A DNA stretch of 64,000 nt from Alicyclobacillus sp. SP_1 (GTDB taxonomy: Bacteria > Bacillota > Bacilli > Alicyclobacillales > Alicyclobacillaceae), in contig NZ_JAMCCX010000009.1 of assembly GCF_024706985.1 (NCBI RefSeq), forward strand, positions 1 to 64,000, in the 5' to 3' direction. Under the pieces are notes generated by a model. That model saw nothing but the letters and a program-made list of their open reading frames with translations, searched no databases and was not told where the DNA came from. Shown one piece after another: positions 1-8,793 of the stretch. The first letter of the stretch is position 1. Every line of letters begins with the position of its first letter. A program made the translations under genes and the position numbers.

Positions 1-69
1 ACCGTGAAGACCTCCAGCGCCGAGAATACTTGGGGTGCAGACCCCTGGGAAGGTAGGACGTTGCCAGGC
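1..69 (+). rRNA. rrf: 5S ribosomal RNA, 3' portion (5' end outside window)
   Basis: The first ~69 bases match the 3' half of bacterial 5S rRNA by eye. CCTCCAGCGCCGA is followed by a TACTTGGGG / CCCCTGGGA hairpin arm, then GGTAGGACGTTGCCAGGC, which is the usual 3' strand of helix I. The 5' part lies before base 1, so this is the end of an rRNA operon read into the window. A reading frame that starts at base 4 runs through this RNA and should not be taken as coding. The exact 3' end is uncertain by a few bases. Confidence 0.9.
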
Positions 70-85
70 GAGAGAGACGAACGAG

Positions 86-149
86 AGCCCCGAGTGTGGG
101 GGTGCAGAGAGGAAGACCATCTCTGTCCACCCTCCCCTCGGGGCTTTTT
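86..149 (+). terminator. Intrinsic terminator of the rRNA operon
   Basis: AGCCCCGAG (86-94) pairs perfectly with CTCGGGGCT (137-145). Inside this stem, GGGGGTGCAGAGA (98-110) can pair imperfectly with TCTCTGTCCACC (120-131). The stem is followed directly by TTTTA. It lies 17 nt after the 5S rRNA end, as expected for an rRNA operon terminator. Confidence 0.85.
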
Positions 150-231
150 ATTGACTTTCGAGGTGAATAAGAACACGATAGAGAGGCCACTCCACTTCCA
201 AATGGAAGCGATTTTCGCGGAGGTGAGAAAC

Positions 232-654
232 GTGTCTCTATGGGCGATATTTTGGATTGTGCTAGGCTTGATACTGGGTATTGTCGAGCTCCTATCCTTT
301 ACCTTTATTCTTATCTGGATTTCCATCAGTGCTATCGTCACGGGCATTGTGGCATTTCAGGTAGATTCGTGGACCTTTCAGGTGGTCCTCTTTGCGGTTG
401 CCAGCATTGTGTTGCTCCTACTGTCACGGCCGTTTGCCCGACGAATGCGCTCGCGTCGAACGTTTCGCACGCGAACTGAGTCGATGGTTGGACACGAAGG
501 AAAAGTGATTCAAGGTGCGCCAGCCGGTCAACGTGCCTTGGTTCGCGTGGATGGTGAAGTGTGGAGCGCGTCTTGCGACGTGCCTTTGCAGGAGGAGGAT
601 TCTGTGTTGATTTTGTCTGCGTCGTCGGCAGTACTGCAGGTTTCGAAGCTGTGA
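232..654 (+). CDS. NfeD-like membrane protein
   Basis: The protein is 140 aa from a GTG start chosen because GGAGGTGA (219-226) lies 5 nt upstream; the longer frame would run back into the 5S rRNA. The N-terminal half has closely spaced hydrophobic segments (about residues 3-30 and 35-65). A basic linker (RPFARRMRSRR) leads into a C-terminal OB-fold-like part with the NfeD pattern VGHEGKV...GRALVRVDGEVW. NfeD proteins are membrane partners of SPFH/stomatin proteins and are usually encoded beside them. The next gene is exactly such a partner, so the pair is probably one operon acting in membrane microdomain organisation. The precise function is not known from sequence. Confidence 0.85.
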   Translation: MSLWAIFWIVLGLILGIVELLSFTFILIWISISAIVTGIVAFQVDSWTFQVVLFAVASIVLLLLSRPFARRMRSRRTFRTRTESMVGHEGKVIQGAPAGQRALVRVDGEVWSASCDVPLQEEDSVLILSASSAVLQVSKL

Positions 655-788
655 GTGGCGCTTCCTGCAGGTCTCAGACTCATGCATGGCACACGCGAGA
701 GCTGTAAGGTACTGTTAAGTCACGTGGTCCGGTGAGGGAGTCCATCCGCAGGGCGGCTCCCACTCCGGGGCATAGGGGAGGTTATAGC

Positions 789-1751
789 ATGGTCAACCTG
801 ATTGTCGGTTTAGTCATCATCATTTTGGTTCTGATTATTCTTCTGCGTGCGATACGGATCATCCCACAACAGAAGGTCGCCATTGTAGAACGGTTGGGAA
901 AGTACCACGCAACCCTGCAGCCAGGCATTAACTTCTTGATTCCATTTGTCGATCGCGTTTCCCGAGTGCTCGACTTGCGCACTCAGCAAGTGGTGGTTCC
1001 GCCGCAGATGGTCATCACCAAAGATAACGTGCAGATTTCGATAGATACGGTGTTCTTCTATACGGTGGTCGAAGCTCAGAGAGCCACATACAACATCCAG
1101 GACTTTGTTCAAGGGATTCAAAATGTGACAGCTGCTAATGTGCGTCAAGTTGCGGGACATATGGAACTGGACGAAACTCTGTCGGGTCGGGACAAAATTT
1201 CGATGGCGTTGAGAATCGCGTTGGATGAGGTCACGGAATCTTGGGGTGTACGTATCGATCGAGTCGAGGTGGTGGACATCAAACCTCCGCGCGAGATTCA
1301 GGATGCTATGGAGAAGCAAATGAAAGCAGAACGGGAAAAACGAGCAAACGTTCTACAAGCCGAGGGCGAGCGGCAGGCGGCAATACTGCGGGCGGAAGGA
1401 GAAAAGCAGAGTGCCATCCTTCGCGCTGAAGGAGAACGAGAGTCGAACATCCGCCGCGCAGAGGGCGTTCGACAGGCACAGCAATTAGAGGCAGACGGGC
1501 GCGGTCAAGCCATTAGGCTGGTAGCTGAAGCAGAAAAGAACCGGATCGAACTATTGAAGTCGGCTGGTCTGGACAGCAACGTGCTCACCTACCAGTCGTT
1601 TGAGGCGTTGCAGGGTATTGCGAATGGACAGGCGACCACATTTTTCGTTCCGACCGAGGCCGTTGGCGTTCTGTCTGCCCTAGGAGCTTTGAAAACGGCT
1701 GCTGCAGGTTCACCTAATCCGAAGGCCAACATCGTGGACGAGATTCTTTGA
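789..1751 (+). CDS. SPFH/Band 7 (stomatin-like) membrane protein
   Basis: The protein is 320 aa from the ATG preceded by GGGGAGG. One N-terminal transmembrane helix (residues ~4-24) is followed by a typical SPFH domain (IIPQQKVAIVERLGKY, LDLRTQQV). A long charged helix then carries repeated units of the type ILRAEGERQA / AILRAEGEKQ (about residues 185-250), which is the coiled-coil stalk of stomatin/QmcA-type slipins. With NfeD encoded 134 bp upstream this is the classical slipin-NfeD pair. It is closer to stomatin/QmcA than to flotillin, which is longer and has a different C-terminus. Family assignment is firm; the physiological role is inferred. Confidence 0.88.
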   Translation: MVNLIVGLVIIILVLIILLRAIRIIPQQKVAIVERLGKYHATLQPGINFLIPFVDRVSRVLDLRTQQVVVPPQMVITKDNVQISIDTVFFYTVVEAQRATYNIQDFVQGIQNVTAANVRQVAGHMELDETLSGRDKISMALRIALDEVTESWGVRIDRVEVVDIKPPREIQDAMEKQMKAEREKRANVLQAEGERQAAILRAEGEKQSAILRAEGERESNIRRAEGVRQAQQLEADGRGQAIRLVAEAEKNRIELLKSAGLDSNVLTYQSFEALQGIANGQATTFFVPTEAVGVLSALGALKTAAAGSPNPKANIVDEIL

Positions 1752-1826
1752 GCTACGCTGGCGTGGTCCGAGATGGAGAACACGTGAAGAGTTTCATTCG
1801 GAGTTGCTGACGGGAACGGGCATTTG

Positions 1827-1854
1827 GATGCGGATGGAATGCCGCATCTTTTTT
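1827..1854 (+). terminator. Intrinsic terminator after the nfeD-SPFH pair
   Basis: GATGCGG (1827-1833) and CCGCATC (1842-1848) form a 7-bp stem with an 8-nt loop, followed by six T residues. It lies 76 bp after the SPFH stop codon. Confidence 0.75.
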
Positions 1855-2057
1855 GTGCCAAGATTGCGGAGAATGGGACGAAATTCTGTGATTCTTGCTG
1901 TTCGGCTGGCGAGAATAACAGGATTTTGCGTTTGTTTGTCGAATCATCATGTCGAATCCTATCGAATTGTCATGGATACTTGCCAGTCGCTGTCTTTGCA
2001 ATGCAGGGCCTTCTGTCTATTCACCATGGCCTCAATCTGAGGGAGGCAGTTCTATTC
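1855..2057 (+). other. Intergenic region before ftsE
   Basis: This is the remainder of a 306-bp stretch without a convincing gene. A reading frame crosses it in phase with ftsE but shows no similarity to anything and has no ribosome binding site, so it is treated as the 5' untranslated and promoter region of ftsEX. No promoter of good quality could be fixed by eye. Confidence 0.4.
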
Positions 2058-2744
2058 ATGATTGAAATGCAAGACGTGTCTAAAGAGTACGCCAATGGCA
2101 AAAAGGCCCTCGAGAACATCTCGGTGCATATCGGCAAAGGTGAGTTTGTCTACGTCGTGGGACCGAGTGGAGCAGGTAAGTCCACCTTCATCAAGCTCAT
2201 GTACCGCGAAGAGAGGCCATCGAGTGGTCACATTTTTGTCAATGGATTTAATATTGAGCGTCTCAAAAACCGCAAAATCCCCTACCTCAGAAGAAGCATT
2301 GGTGTCGTCTTTCAAGATTTTAAACTTCTACCTAAACTCACGGTTGCAGAGAATGTCAGCTATGCCTTGGAAGTCACGACTGCGCCTAAGCGCAATATGC
2401 GTCGCCGCGTCAAAGATGCATTGGACTGGGTTGGATTGACCGAGCAAGCAGACCGCTGGCCAGACCAGTTGTCCGGAGGCGAACAGCAAAGAGTTGCCGT
2501 GGCCAGAGCCCTCGTCAACAACCCTGCCGTTATCATTGCAGATGAGCCCACGGGCAACCTGGACCCGGAAAACTCTTGGTCGGTGATGAAGTTGTTCCAG
2601 CGCATCAACGACCGTGGTACCACGATTGTCATGGCTACGCACAACAAGGAAATTGTCAATACGATTCGCAAGCGAGTCATCGCCATCGAAGGCGGTAAAA
2701 TCATTCGAGATGAAGCTAGAGGGATGTACGGATATGACGATTAG
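2058..2744 (+). CDS. ftsE: Cell division ATP-binding protein FtsE
   Basis: The protein is 228 aa. It is an ABC ATPase with Walker A GPSGAGKST (residues 35-43), Q-loop VFQDFKLLPKLT, signature LSGGEQQRVAVARA, Walker B VIIADEPTGNLDP and the switch histidine in ATHNKEIV. The length and the LLPKLTVAENV Q-loop region are typical of FtsE. The start is the ATG of M-I-E-M-Q-D-V, with GGAGGC upstream, not the much longer in-phase frame. FtsE works with FtsX to drive peptidoglycan hydrolases during elongation, division or sporulation. ftsX overlaps its 3' end by 11 nt, which implies translational coupling. Confidence 0.95.
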   Translation: MIEMQDVSKEYANGKKALENISVHIGKGEFVYVVGPSGAGKSTFIKLMYREERPSSGHIFVNGFNIERLKNRKIPYLRRSIGVVFQDFKLLPKLTVAENVSYALEVTTAPKRNMRRRVKDALDWVGLTEQADRWPDQLSGGEQQRVAVARALVNNPAVIIADEPTGNLDPENSWSVMKLFQRINDRGTTIVMATHNKEIVNTIRKRVIAIEGGKIIRDEARGMYGYDD

Positions 2745-3627
2745 AGCCTTCGGGCGCCATTTTCGAGAAGGCTTGAAAAATCTCGTCCGCAATGGTTGGA
2801 TGACGTTTGCCGCCATGACAGCAGTCATGATTACTCTTGCCATTGTCGGCATGGCGATGATGATTGCGCTGAACGCCGAGCAGATGTCGCACTATGTCGC
2901 CAACCAGTTGGAAGTGAGCGCGTATTTGAAACAAAATTTGAATTCTGCTGAGGGACAGGCAGTAGCGACAGATGTCCGACGCCTACCGGATGTCAAGTCA
3001 GTGGTGGTGGTCACGAAGTCGCAAGGTTTGAAACAACTTCAGGCAGACCTTGGCAGTCAATATAGTGACTTACTGCGCGGGCTTCATTCGAATCCGCTGC
3101 CCGTTACGCTCATCATCAAGGCGAATAATCCGAAGGAAACTTTGCAGGTCGCCTCCGAGGTTAAGTCCATTCCTGAGGTGAGTTCGGTAAACGATGGTGC
3201 ACAGTATGTACGCCCCTTGTTCCGCGTTTTGGATATTGCGCGCAATATTGGTCTTGTATTCGTTCTAGCCCTGTTCTTGACCGCCATGTTTCTGATTTCC
3301 AACACTATTAAAATTGCGATTTTTTCGCGACGACGGGAAATCGAAATCATGCGTCTCGTGGGTGCTACAAATGGATTCATACGGATGCCGTTTCTCGTGG
3401 AATCTACTTTAATCGGGATGATTGGCGCCGCCGTCCCTGCAGCGGTGCTCGGTTATGTCTATGAGTATTTGTATCGCGTCACGGGTGGAGTATTCTACGG
3501 CCTGCATTTCCCCCTCGTTCCAGCCACAGAGTTTGTCGTCAAATTGGTTGTCGCGTTACTCGCTCTGGGATTTGTCATAGGCGCTTGGGGCGGATTCGTG
3601 TCCGTTCGTAAGTTCTTGAGGGCATAG
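2734..3627 (+). CDS. ftsX: Cell division protein FtsX
   Basis: The protein is 297 aa and starts inside the end of ftsE. It has the FtsX layout: a cytoplasmic N-terminus (FGRHFREGLKNLVRNGWM), TM1 (about residues 22-45), and an extracellular loop of ~125 residues with the FtsX_ECD pattern (VSAYLKQNLN, LPDVKSVVVVTKSQGLKQL). Three C-terminal TM helices carry the FtsX signature NTIKIAIFSRRREIEIMRLVG. It is the membrane partner of FtsE and transmits ATPase activity to hydrolases outside the membrane. Confidence 0.95.
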   Translation: MTIRAFGRHFREGLKNLVRNGWMTFAAMTAVMITLAIVGMAMMIALNAEQMSHYVANQLEVSAYLKQNLNSAEGQAVATDVRRLPDVKSVVVVTKSQGLKQLQADLGSQYSDLLRGLHSNPLPVTLIIKANNPKETLQVASEVKSIPEVSSVNDGAQYVRPLFRVLDIARNIGLVFVLALFLTAMFLISNTIKIAIFSRRREIEIMRLVGATNGFIRMPFLVESTLIGMIGAAVPAAVLGYVYEYLYRVTGGVFYGLHFPLVPATEFVVKLVVALLALGFVIGAWGGFVSVRKFLRA

Positions 3628-3653
3628 CTGACCGTGTGGAGAGGAGGTGTGGA

Positions 3654-4880
3654 GTGGGAAGCGAGAACGTCCACGCCATCGTGCAACCAGTGTTTCAGGT
3701 GTTTCGCGAATTGATGCTCAATCCGCTACTGTACCTCAGTGTGTTCTTAATTGTCCTCGAAAATGTTCGTCAAGCGAAGGTCGAACGAAAAATGTTCGGG
3801 GTACGTGTGACTCGAGTGTGGTTCCCTTTGTTGCTTCGTTTCCTTAAATTTTTGTTGGTGGGTATTGTTTTGACAGCCTCCGCACTGGCTTTGCATCTGA
3901 GTTTACCGTGGCGCCAAATTGTTTTGGTCAGCGCGCTCAGCGCTCTCTTGGCTGCCTTTCGGTTGCGGTTTATGGCATCCATCTACAGCATTGCCGTTTG
4001 GATTTTGGCGGCCTATCTCGCTACAACCTTGCATTGGTCCCTCGCAGGAATTTCCGGGCCGTGGCGGGATGCATGGCTGAATTTCTCGTCCGGTACGTGG
4101 GCAGCCACTATAGGACTGGCGGGTATTGGTCAAGTCCTAATGACTTGGTGGTGCTGGGGAGATGAAACGAGTCCTGCTCTCTTTCGAGGGAAGCGCGGTC
4201 TTTGTGTCGGGGGGTTTTATACGCAATACGTCTACCTGCTACCTATCGCGCCGTTGCCTTTCTTAACAGGAATTTCTTATTTAGGGGCGACACTGTTTCC
4301 CAAACAAGTGCGAATTTCGACTCTGTGGAGCGGGTTTGGAATGTTGGTCGCTGGCGGCGGGGCGTATGCGCTGCTTCGCTTTGAACATTTGGCTTTTGCA
4401 CCAATCCTATTGGTGGCGCTATACGTCCTCGTCGGAGAGGTGTATCTCCTGAAGTTGCGAGTCAGAGAAAGACAGCTCGACTCTCTGTGCGCCCCGTACG
4501 CCGAGGGAGTGACTATTTTGCACACGATTCGGGGGTCTGTCGCGAGGGAGCTGGGACTCTCGGCAGGTGAGCGGATCGTCGAAGTCAATCAGTCCACCGT
4601 CCGCAGTGAGTATGAGTTGCATTTCGCTCTGGACATCAATCCAGCCTACGTAAGGATGAAAGTCGTCGATTTGAGAGGGGAGGCGAGATTGGTGGGCAAA
4701 CCTATTTATGCTGGCGAGCGTCACCAAATTGGTTTGTTGATCGTGTCGGTCGAGGATGGAGTCTTCGTCTATAGGAGACGCGAAGTGGGGGCACTTTCGT
4801 CGCTGTATGCGCGATGGGGACGCTTGACCGAGAGTGGGTCGCCGATACAGAGAAAAGATATGCCCACACTCGTAGAGTAG
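3654..4880 (+). CDS. MinJ-like polytopic membrane protein with C-terminal PDZ domain
   Basis: The protein is 408 aa from GTG 3654, with AGGAGG (3642-3647) 6 nt upstream. Roughly eight hydrophobic segments fill residues ~20-285. They are followed by a PDZ-like domain at about residues 290-370 (GVTILHTIRGSVARELGLS, GERIVEVNQ). This topology, and the position directly downstream of ftsEX, match B. subtilis MinJ, the adaptor linking DivIVA to MinD at poles and septa. In B. subtilis, ftsEX, ctpB and minJ are close neighbours. No S41 protease domain is present, so it is not CtpB. The MinJ assignment rests on topology and context and is moderately sure. Confidence 0.6.
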   Translation: MGSENVHAIVQPVFQVFRELMLNPLLYLSVFLIVLENVRQAKVERKMFGVRVTRVWFPLLLRFLKFLLVGIVLTASALALHLSLPWRQIVLVSALSALLAAFRLRFMASIYSIAVWILAAYLATTLHWSLAGISGPWRDAWLNFSSGTWAATIGLAGIGQVLMTWWCWGDETSPALFRGKRGLCVGGFYTQYVYLLPIAPLPFLTGISYLGATLFPKQVRISTLWSGFGMLVAGGGAYALLRFEHLAFAPILLVALYVLVGEVYLLKLRVRERQLDSLCAPYAEGVTILHTIRGSVARELGLSAGERIVEVNQSTVRSEYELHFALDINPAYVRMKVVDLRGEARLVGKPIYAGERHQIGLLIVSVEDGVFVYRRREVGALSSLYARWGRLTESGSPIQRKDMPTLVE

Positions 4881-4911
4881 TTGATTTTTTCACCTCAGGA
4901 GGCTAGGAAAT

Positions 4912-5712
4912 ATGGACATCGCAACACTGGTCGGCGTCATCGTCGCAATTGCCGGATTGGTTGGGGGATTTACTTTAGATGGCGGCAGTATTACGGCGCT
5001 TTTGCAGCCGACCGCTGCACTCATCGTCTTTGGGGGCACCATCGGCGCGACCTTGACGTCCTCTTCTTTAAAGACTTTTCTTGGAGTGGGGAAGTATTTA
5101 AAAATATCTCTTTTTTCCAAGTCGGTAGACTTCTTGGACGTTATTGACCAGTTGGTGGGACTTGCGACCATCGCTCGCCGAGAGGGTATTCTGGCTTTGG
5201 AGGAGCGAATTGAAAACTTTCCGGATGAGTTTCTGAAAGGCGGGGTTCGTCTCGTGGTGGATGGAGTCGACCCGGAATTAGTCAAGTCGATGATGGAGAC
5301 GGAGTTGTCCTACGTGGAACAGCGCCACGAAGCGGGTGCGAAAATGTTTGAATCGGCTGGTGGATTTGCGCCGACCATGGGCATTATCGGAACCGTTATG
5401 GGACTGATTCACGTGCTCGGCAACCTGTCTAGTGTGGCGACCCTCGGTCCTCAAATTGCGACGGCATTCACGGCGACTCTGTACGGTGTGGCGAGCGCTA
5501 ACGTTCTTTGGTTGCCGATTGCCAACAAACTGAAAGAGCGGAACGCCGCAGAGATGTTGTTGCGAGAAATTATGCTCGAGGGCGTTTTGTCGATTCAGGC
5601 CGGAGAAAATCCCACAATCCTCGGTCAGAAGCTGCGAGCGTTCTTGGCTCCTACAGCGAGAACAGCAAAAGGAAAGACAGGTGCGCAGAATGCGGAAGCA
5701 GCGGAAGCGTAA
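4912..5712 (+). CDS. motA: Flagellar stator protein MotA
   Basis: The protein is 266 aa, with CAGGAGG 11 nt before the ATG. Four TM segments and the MotA/TolQ/ExbB proton-channel core are visible: GGSITALLQPTAALIVFGGTIGA in the N-terminal half, FAPTMGIIGTVMGLIHVL in TM3 and TAFTATLYGVASANVLWLP in TM4. The cytoplasmic loop between TM2 and TM3 carries many charged residues as in MotA. It forms the stator with MotB, whose gene overlaps by 32 nt. MotP (sodium type) is the alternative; the coupling ion cannot be told from MotA alone. No other motility genes are in the window. Confidence 0.9.
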   Translation: MDIATLVGVIVAIAGLVGGFTLDGGSITALLQPTAALIVFGGTIGATLTSSSLKTFLGVGKYLKISLFSKSVDFLDVIDQLVGLATIARREGILALEERIENFPDEFLKGGVRLVVDGVDPELVKSMMETELSYVEQRHEAGAKMFESAGGFAPTMGIIGTVMGLIHVLGNLSSVATLGPQIATAFTATLYGVASANVLWLPIANKLKERNAAEMLLREIMLEGVLSIQAGENPTILGQKLRAFLAPTARTAKGKTGAQNAEAAEA

Positions 5713-6517
5713 TGAACCTACGAATCACGAACGCTGGCTCATCACATACTCTGACTTGATTACGTTGCTGATGATTTTTTTCGTCATCATGTACGCAATG
5801 TCTTCTATCAATCATATTAAATTTGAGTCCCTGTCGGAGTCTCTGGCTGCCGCTTTGCACAAGTCGGATCAAATCCCCCTCAACCACACAGGAACAACGG
5901 CACTGATTTCTGCAGCGAATCCGACCAATAAGGGTCATCATCAAAAGACGCCCGCAACTTTAAAGGTTCACGATGCACAGTTGGACAGGCTGTACCAAAT
6001 GCTCCGCGATTACATCGACAAACATCATTTGGCGAGCAACTTGGCTCTGGCCGATCAAGCGCGAGGAATTCAAATTACACTGAAAGACGTTGTGTTGTTC
6101 GACACCGGATCAGCCAATATTCGACCGAAAGCGCAAAGTATTTTGGCAGGGCTCATTCCTTTCTTCTCGTCTCTACCCAATCAAATTGTCGTCGAAGGAT
6201 ATACGGACAATGTGCCAATTGACACCACCGTCTACCCATCCAATTGGCAGTTGTCCGCCGGGCGGGCGATGGGCGTAGTTCAGTTTCTGGTCGCTCATGG
6301 TATTGCGCCAACACGTTTGTCGGGCATTGGATACGGTCAGTACAGACCAGTGGTTCCAAACAACACTAGAGCGAACCGCCAGACCAATCGACGGGTTAAT
6401 ATTGTGATTTTACGCCAGGGTATTGAACCAGGTACTATAGCGGCGATTCCAACGCAGACGGATTTGTCCCCCAATTCGAAAGGGACATCCTCCACGACGG
6501 TGTCGAGCGCTAGCTGA
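5681..6517 (+). CDS. motB: Flagellar stator protein MotB (OmpA-family peptidoglycan anchor)
   Basis: The protein is 278 aa from GTG 5681; ATG 5690 is an alternative start. A basic N-terminus precedes a single TM helix with WLITYSDLITLLMIFFVIMY (residues ~20-39), where the aspartate of SDL is the ion-binding residue of MotB/MotS. The C-terminal OmpA-like domain (about residues 125-245) has LKDVVLFDTGSANIRPKAQ, VEGYTDNVPI, NWQLSAGRAMGVVQFL and NRQTNRRVNI, the usual peptidoglycan-binding motifs. The gene overlaps the end of motA in another frame. Confidence 0.92.
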   Translation: MRRMRKQRKRNEPTNHERWLITYSDLITLLMIFFVIMYAMSSINHIKFESLSESLAAALHKSDQIPLNHTGTTALISAANPTNKGHHQKTPATLKVHDAQLDRLYQMLRDYIDKHHLASNLALADQARGIQITLKDVVLFDTGSANIRPKAQSILAGLIPFFSSLPNQIVVEGYTDNVPIDTTVYPSNWQLSAGRAMGVVQFLVAHGIAPTRLSGIGYGQYRPVVPNNTRANRQTNRRVNIVILRQGIEPGTIAAIPTQTDLSPNSKGTSSTTVSSAS

Positions 6518-6619
6518 ATTGGAAGTCGAGTCTTCTGGACAACCTATACCAGAGGATACGTGCGGTGTGTGATTTTTCTGTCTCGATGCGCTTTAAAAAT
6601 ATTTCCACAAACCTCTGTT

Positions 6620-6646
6620 TCGGCGAGCGCTATGTTGGCTCGCCGA
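6620..6646 (+). terminator. Possible weak terminator after motB
   Basis: TCGGCGAGC (6620-6628) and GCTCGCCGA (6638-6646) form a perfect 9-bp stem with a 9-nt loop, followed by TTATTTG rather than a full T-run. It lies about 100 bp after motB and just upstream of the uvrB promoter. Confidence 0.5.
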
Positions 6647-6682
6647 TTATTTGTGGCTATACTGGGGCTGAGAAATGTTTTG

Positions 6683-6717
6683 CGAACATTTGTTCCGGCA
6701 CGATGGGACGTTATGAT
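6683..6717 (+). promoter_or_regulatory. SOS (LexA/DinR) box overlapping the uvrBA promoter
   Basis: CGAACATTTGTTCC at 6683-6696 matches the Firmicute LexA operator CGAACRNRYGTTYC at all but one position. It overlaps a -35-like TTGTTC (6690-6695), which stands 16 bp from TATGAT (6712-6717). A repressor bound here would cover the -35 element, so uvrB and uvrA are expected to be induced by DNA damage, as in B. subtilis. Confidence 0.8.
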
Positions 6718-6754
6718 ATACTATTCGAAGATGAAGTGGAAGAGAGGTCGAACT

Positions 6755-8740
6755 ATGGAGCGAATGGTCAAACCGTTCGAACTGGTGTCCTCATATCGTC
6801 CTCAAGGAGACCAACCGCAGGCTATCGACTTGCTTGCAGAAGGTGTGCAAGCCGGCTTGAGGCATCAGACTTTGCTCGGTGTCACAGGTTCCGGGAAAAC
6901 CTTCACGATGGCCAACGTGATTGCGCGTCTTAATCGACCGACGCTCATTATTGCCCACAACAAGACACTGGCTGGTCAACTTGCAGCCGAGTTTCGCGAA
7001 TTCTTTCCAAATAATGCTGTTGAGTACTTTGTGAGCTATTATGACTACTATCAGCCGGAAGCCTACATTCCGTCGACCGATACGTATATTGAGAAAGATG
7101 CAAAAATCAACGACGAAATCGACAAATTGCGTCACTCAGCGACCGCTTCCATTTTGGAACGCAATGATGTCATTGTGGTCGCGAGTGTTTCGGCTATTTA
7201 TGGGTTGGGAAGTCCGAAGGAGTACGGAGAGCATGTTCTTTCCTTGCGAGTACAGTCCACACGGTCTCGAGACAGTATTCTACATCGGTTGGTAGACATG
7301 CAATATGACCGTAACGACATCAACTTCACACGCGGAACCTTTCGGGTGCGTGGAGATGTGGTTGAGATTTTCCCAGCGTCGCGAGGTGAGCATGCGGTGC
7401 GCGTGGAACTGTTTGGAGACGAGATTGACCGCATCACCGAGATTGACGTTGTGACGGGAGAAGTTGTCGGATATCGAGACCACATCTCTATCTTCCCGGC
7501 TTCACACTTTGTTACTTCTCGCCCACGTCTGGAGGCGGCTGTGACGCGCATCAAAGAAGAACTCGCTGTCCGCTTGGACGAACTGAATGGTGCCGGCAAG
7601 CTGCTTGAGGCACAGCGCTTGGAGCAGCGAACGAATTACGATGTAGAAATGATGATGGAAATTGGATTTTGTACTGGGATTGAAAACTACTCGCGTCATT
7701 TAGAAGGTCGCTCTGCCGGGGAACCTCCGAATACTCTTCTCGACTATTTTCCGCCTGACTTCGTCACTTTTATCGATGAATCTCACGTGACACTTCCGCA
7801 AGTGCGAGGGATGTATGGCGGTGATCGGACGCGCAAGTTGACACTCATTGAGCACGGATTTCGCCTTCCTTCTGCGGCGGATAACCGGCCCCTCACATTT
7901 TCCGAATTTGAGGGCAAGGTAGGGCAGACCATCTATGTGTCCGCCACTCCCGGACCATATGAGCGAGAACACGAACAACGTATGGTGGAGCAGATTATTC
8001 GCCCCACAGGTCTCTTGGACCCAGTTGTCCATGTTCGGCCGACAAAGGGTCAAATTGACGACTTGGTGGCGGAGATTCAAGACAGAATCGCTCGCAAGGA
8101 ACGCGTATTGGTTACTACGTTGACTAAAAAAATGGCAGAGGATTTGACGGATTACTTTAAAGAGATTGGCATTCGCGTCCGCTACTTGCACTCGGATATT
8201 AAGACTATTGAGCGCATGGTGATTTTGCGGGAGTTGCGTTTGGGTGTGTTTGATGTCCTGGTTGGAATCAACCTCCTACGGGAGGGCTTAGACTTGCCAG
8301 AAGTGTCCCTTGTGGCCATTCTGGATGCGGACAAAGAGGGCTTTTTGCGAGCCGCAACATCGCTTATTCAGACGATTGGACGTGCTGCGCGGAACAGTGA
8401 GGGCCAAGTTATCATGTATGCGGACAAGGTGACGGATTCCATGCAACTGGCCATTCAAGAGACGGAACGCCGACGCGCTCGTCAGATGCAATTCAACGAA
8501 GAGCACGGCATTACGCCGCAGACGATACAAAAAGCGGTTCGCGATGTCGTCGAAGCCACACACGCGGCCGAAGCGCGGGACGACTACATTCCATTGGCAG
8601 AACAGGCTCAGAAGTTGCCTCCGAAGGAGCGGCGTGAGTATGTGGCCCGCTTGGAGCAGGAGATGAAGCAGGCCGCTCGAGAATTGCGCTTTGAGCGTGC
8701 GGCTGAGTTGCGCGATTTGATTATGGAGTTGACCGGATGA
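6755..8740 (+). CDS. uvrB: UvrABC excinuclease subunit B
   Basis: The protein is 661 aa, normal for UvrB. The start is ATG 6755 with AGAGAGG upstream; the 65-residue in-phase extension crosses the promoter and is rejected. Walker A GVTGSGKT is at residues 42-49. The damage-probing beta-hairpin is represented by [12 protein letters not shown]. Other helicase motifs are [41 protein letters not shown] and QTIGRAARN. The C-terminal UVR domain that contacts UvrC is [13 protein letters not shown]. UvrB loads onto damaged DNA with UvrA in nucleotide excision repair. The gene lies directly behind an SOS box. Confidence 0.97.
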   Translation: MERMVKPFELVSSYRPQGDQPQAIDLLAEGVQAGLRHQTLLGVTGSGKTFTMANVIARLNRPTLIIAHNKTLAGQLAAEFREFFPNNAVEYFVSYYDYYQPEAYIPSTDTYIEKDAKINDEIDKLRHSATASILERNDVIVVASVSAIYGLGSPKEYGEHVLSLRVQSTRSRDSILHRLVDMQYDRNDINFTRGTFRVRGDVVEIFPASRGEHAVRVELFGDEIDRITEIDVVTGEVVGYRDHISIFPASHFVTSRPRLEAAVTRIKEELAVRLDELNGAGKLLEAQRLEQRTNYDVEMMMEIGFCTGIENYSRHLEGRSAGEPPNTLLDYFPPDFVTFIDESHVTLPQVRGMYGGDRTRKLTLIEHGFRLPSAADNRPLTFSEFEGKVGQTIYVSATPGPYEREHEQRMVEQIIRPTGLLDPVVHVRPTKGQIDDLVAEIQDRIARKERVLVTTLTKKMAEDLTDYFKEIGIRVRYLHSDIKTIERMVILRELRLGVFDVLVGINLLREGLDLPEVSLVAILDADKEGFLRAATSLIQTIGRAARNSEGQVIMYADKVTDSMQLAIQETERRRARQMQFNEEHGITPQTIQKAVRDVVEATHAAEARDDYIPLAEQAQKLPPKERREYVARLEQEMKQAARELRFERAAELRDLIMELTG

Positions 8741-8793
8741 GGATGTTCCACGAGAACACGTGGGATAGCGGTGCGGAAAAGGAGCGTCAGCGG

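Noticed and set aside
4-231. N-terminal 76 codons of the frame ending at 654
   Set aside because: They overlap the 5S rRNA tail and its terminator; GTG 232 with GGAGGTGA is the sensible NfeD start.
1824-2057. 78-codon N-terminal extension of FtsE
   Set aside because: It begins inside the upstream terminator and has no similarity; FtsE starts at MIEMQDVSKEY.
6560-6754. 65-codon extension of UvrB
   Set aside because: It crosses the SOS box and promoter; UvrB length is normal from 6755.
8737-8793. ATG overlapping the uvrB stop as the uvrA start
   Set aside because: No ribosome binding site; ATG 8794 has AAAAGGAGCG and gives the conserved N-terminus.
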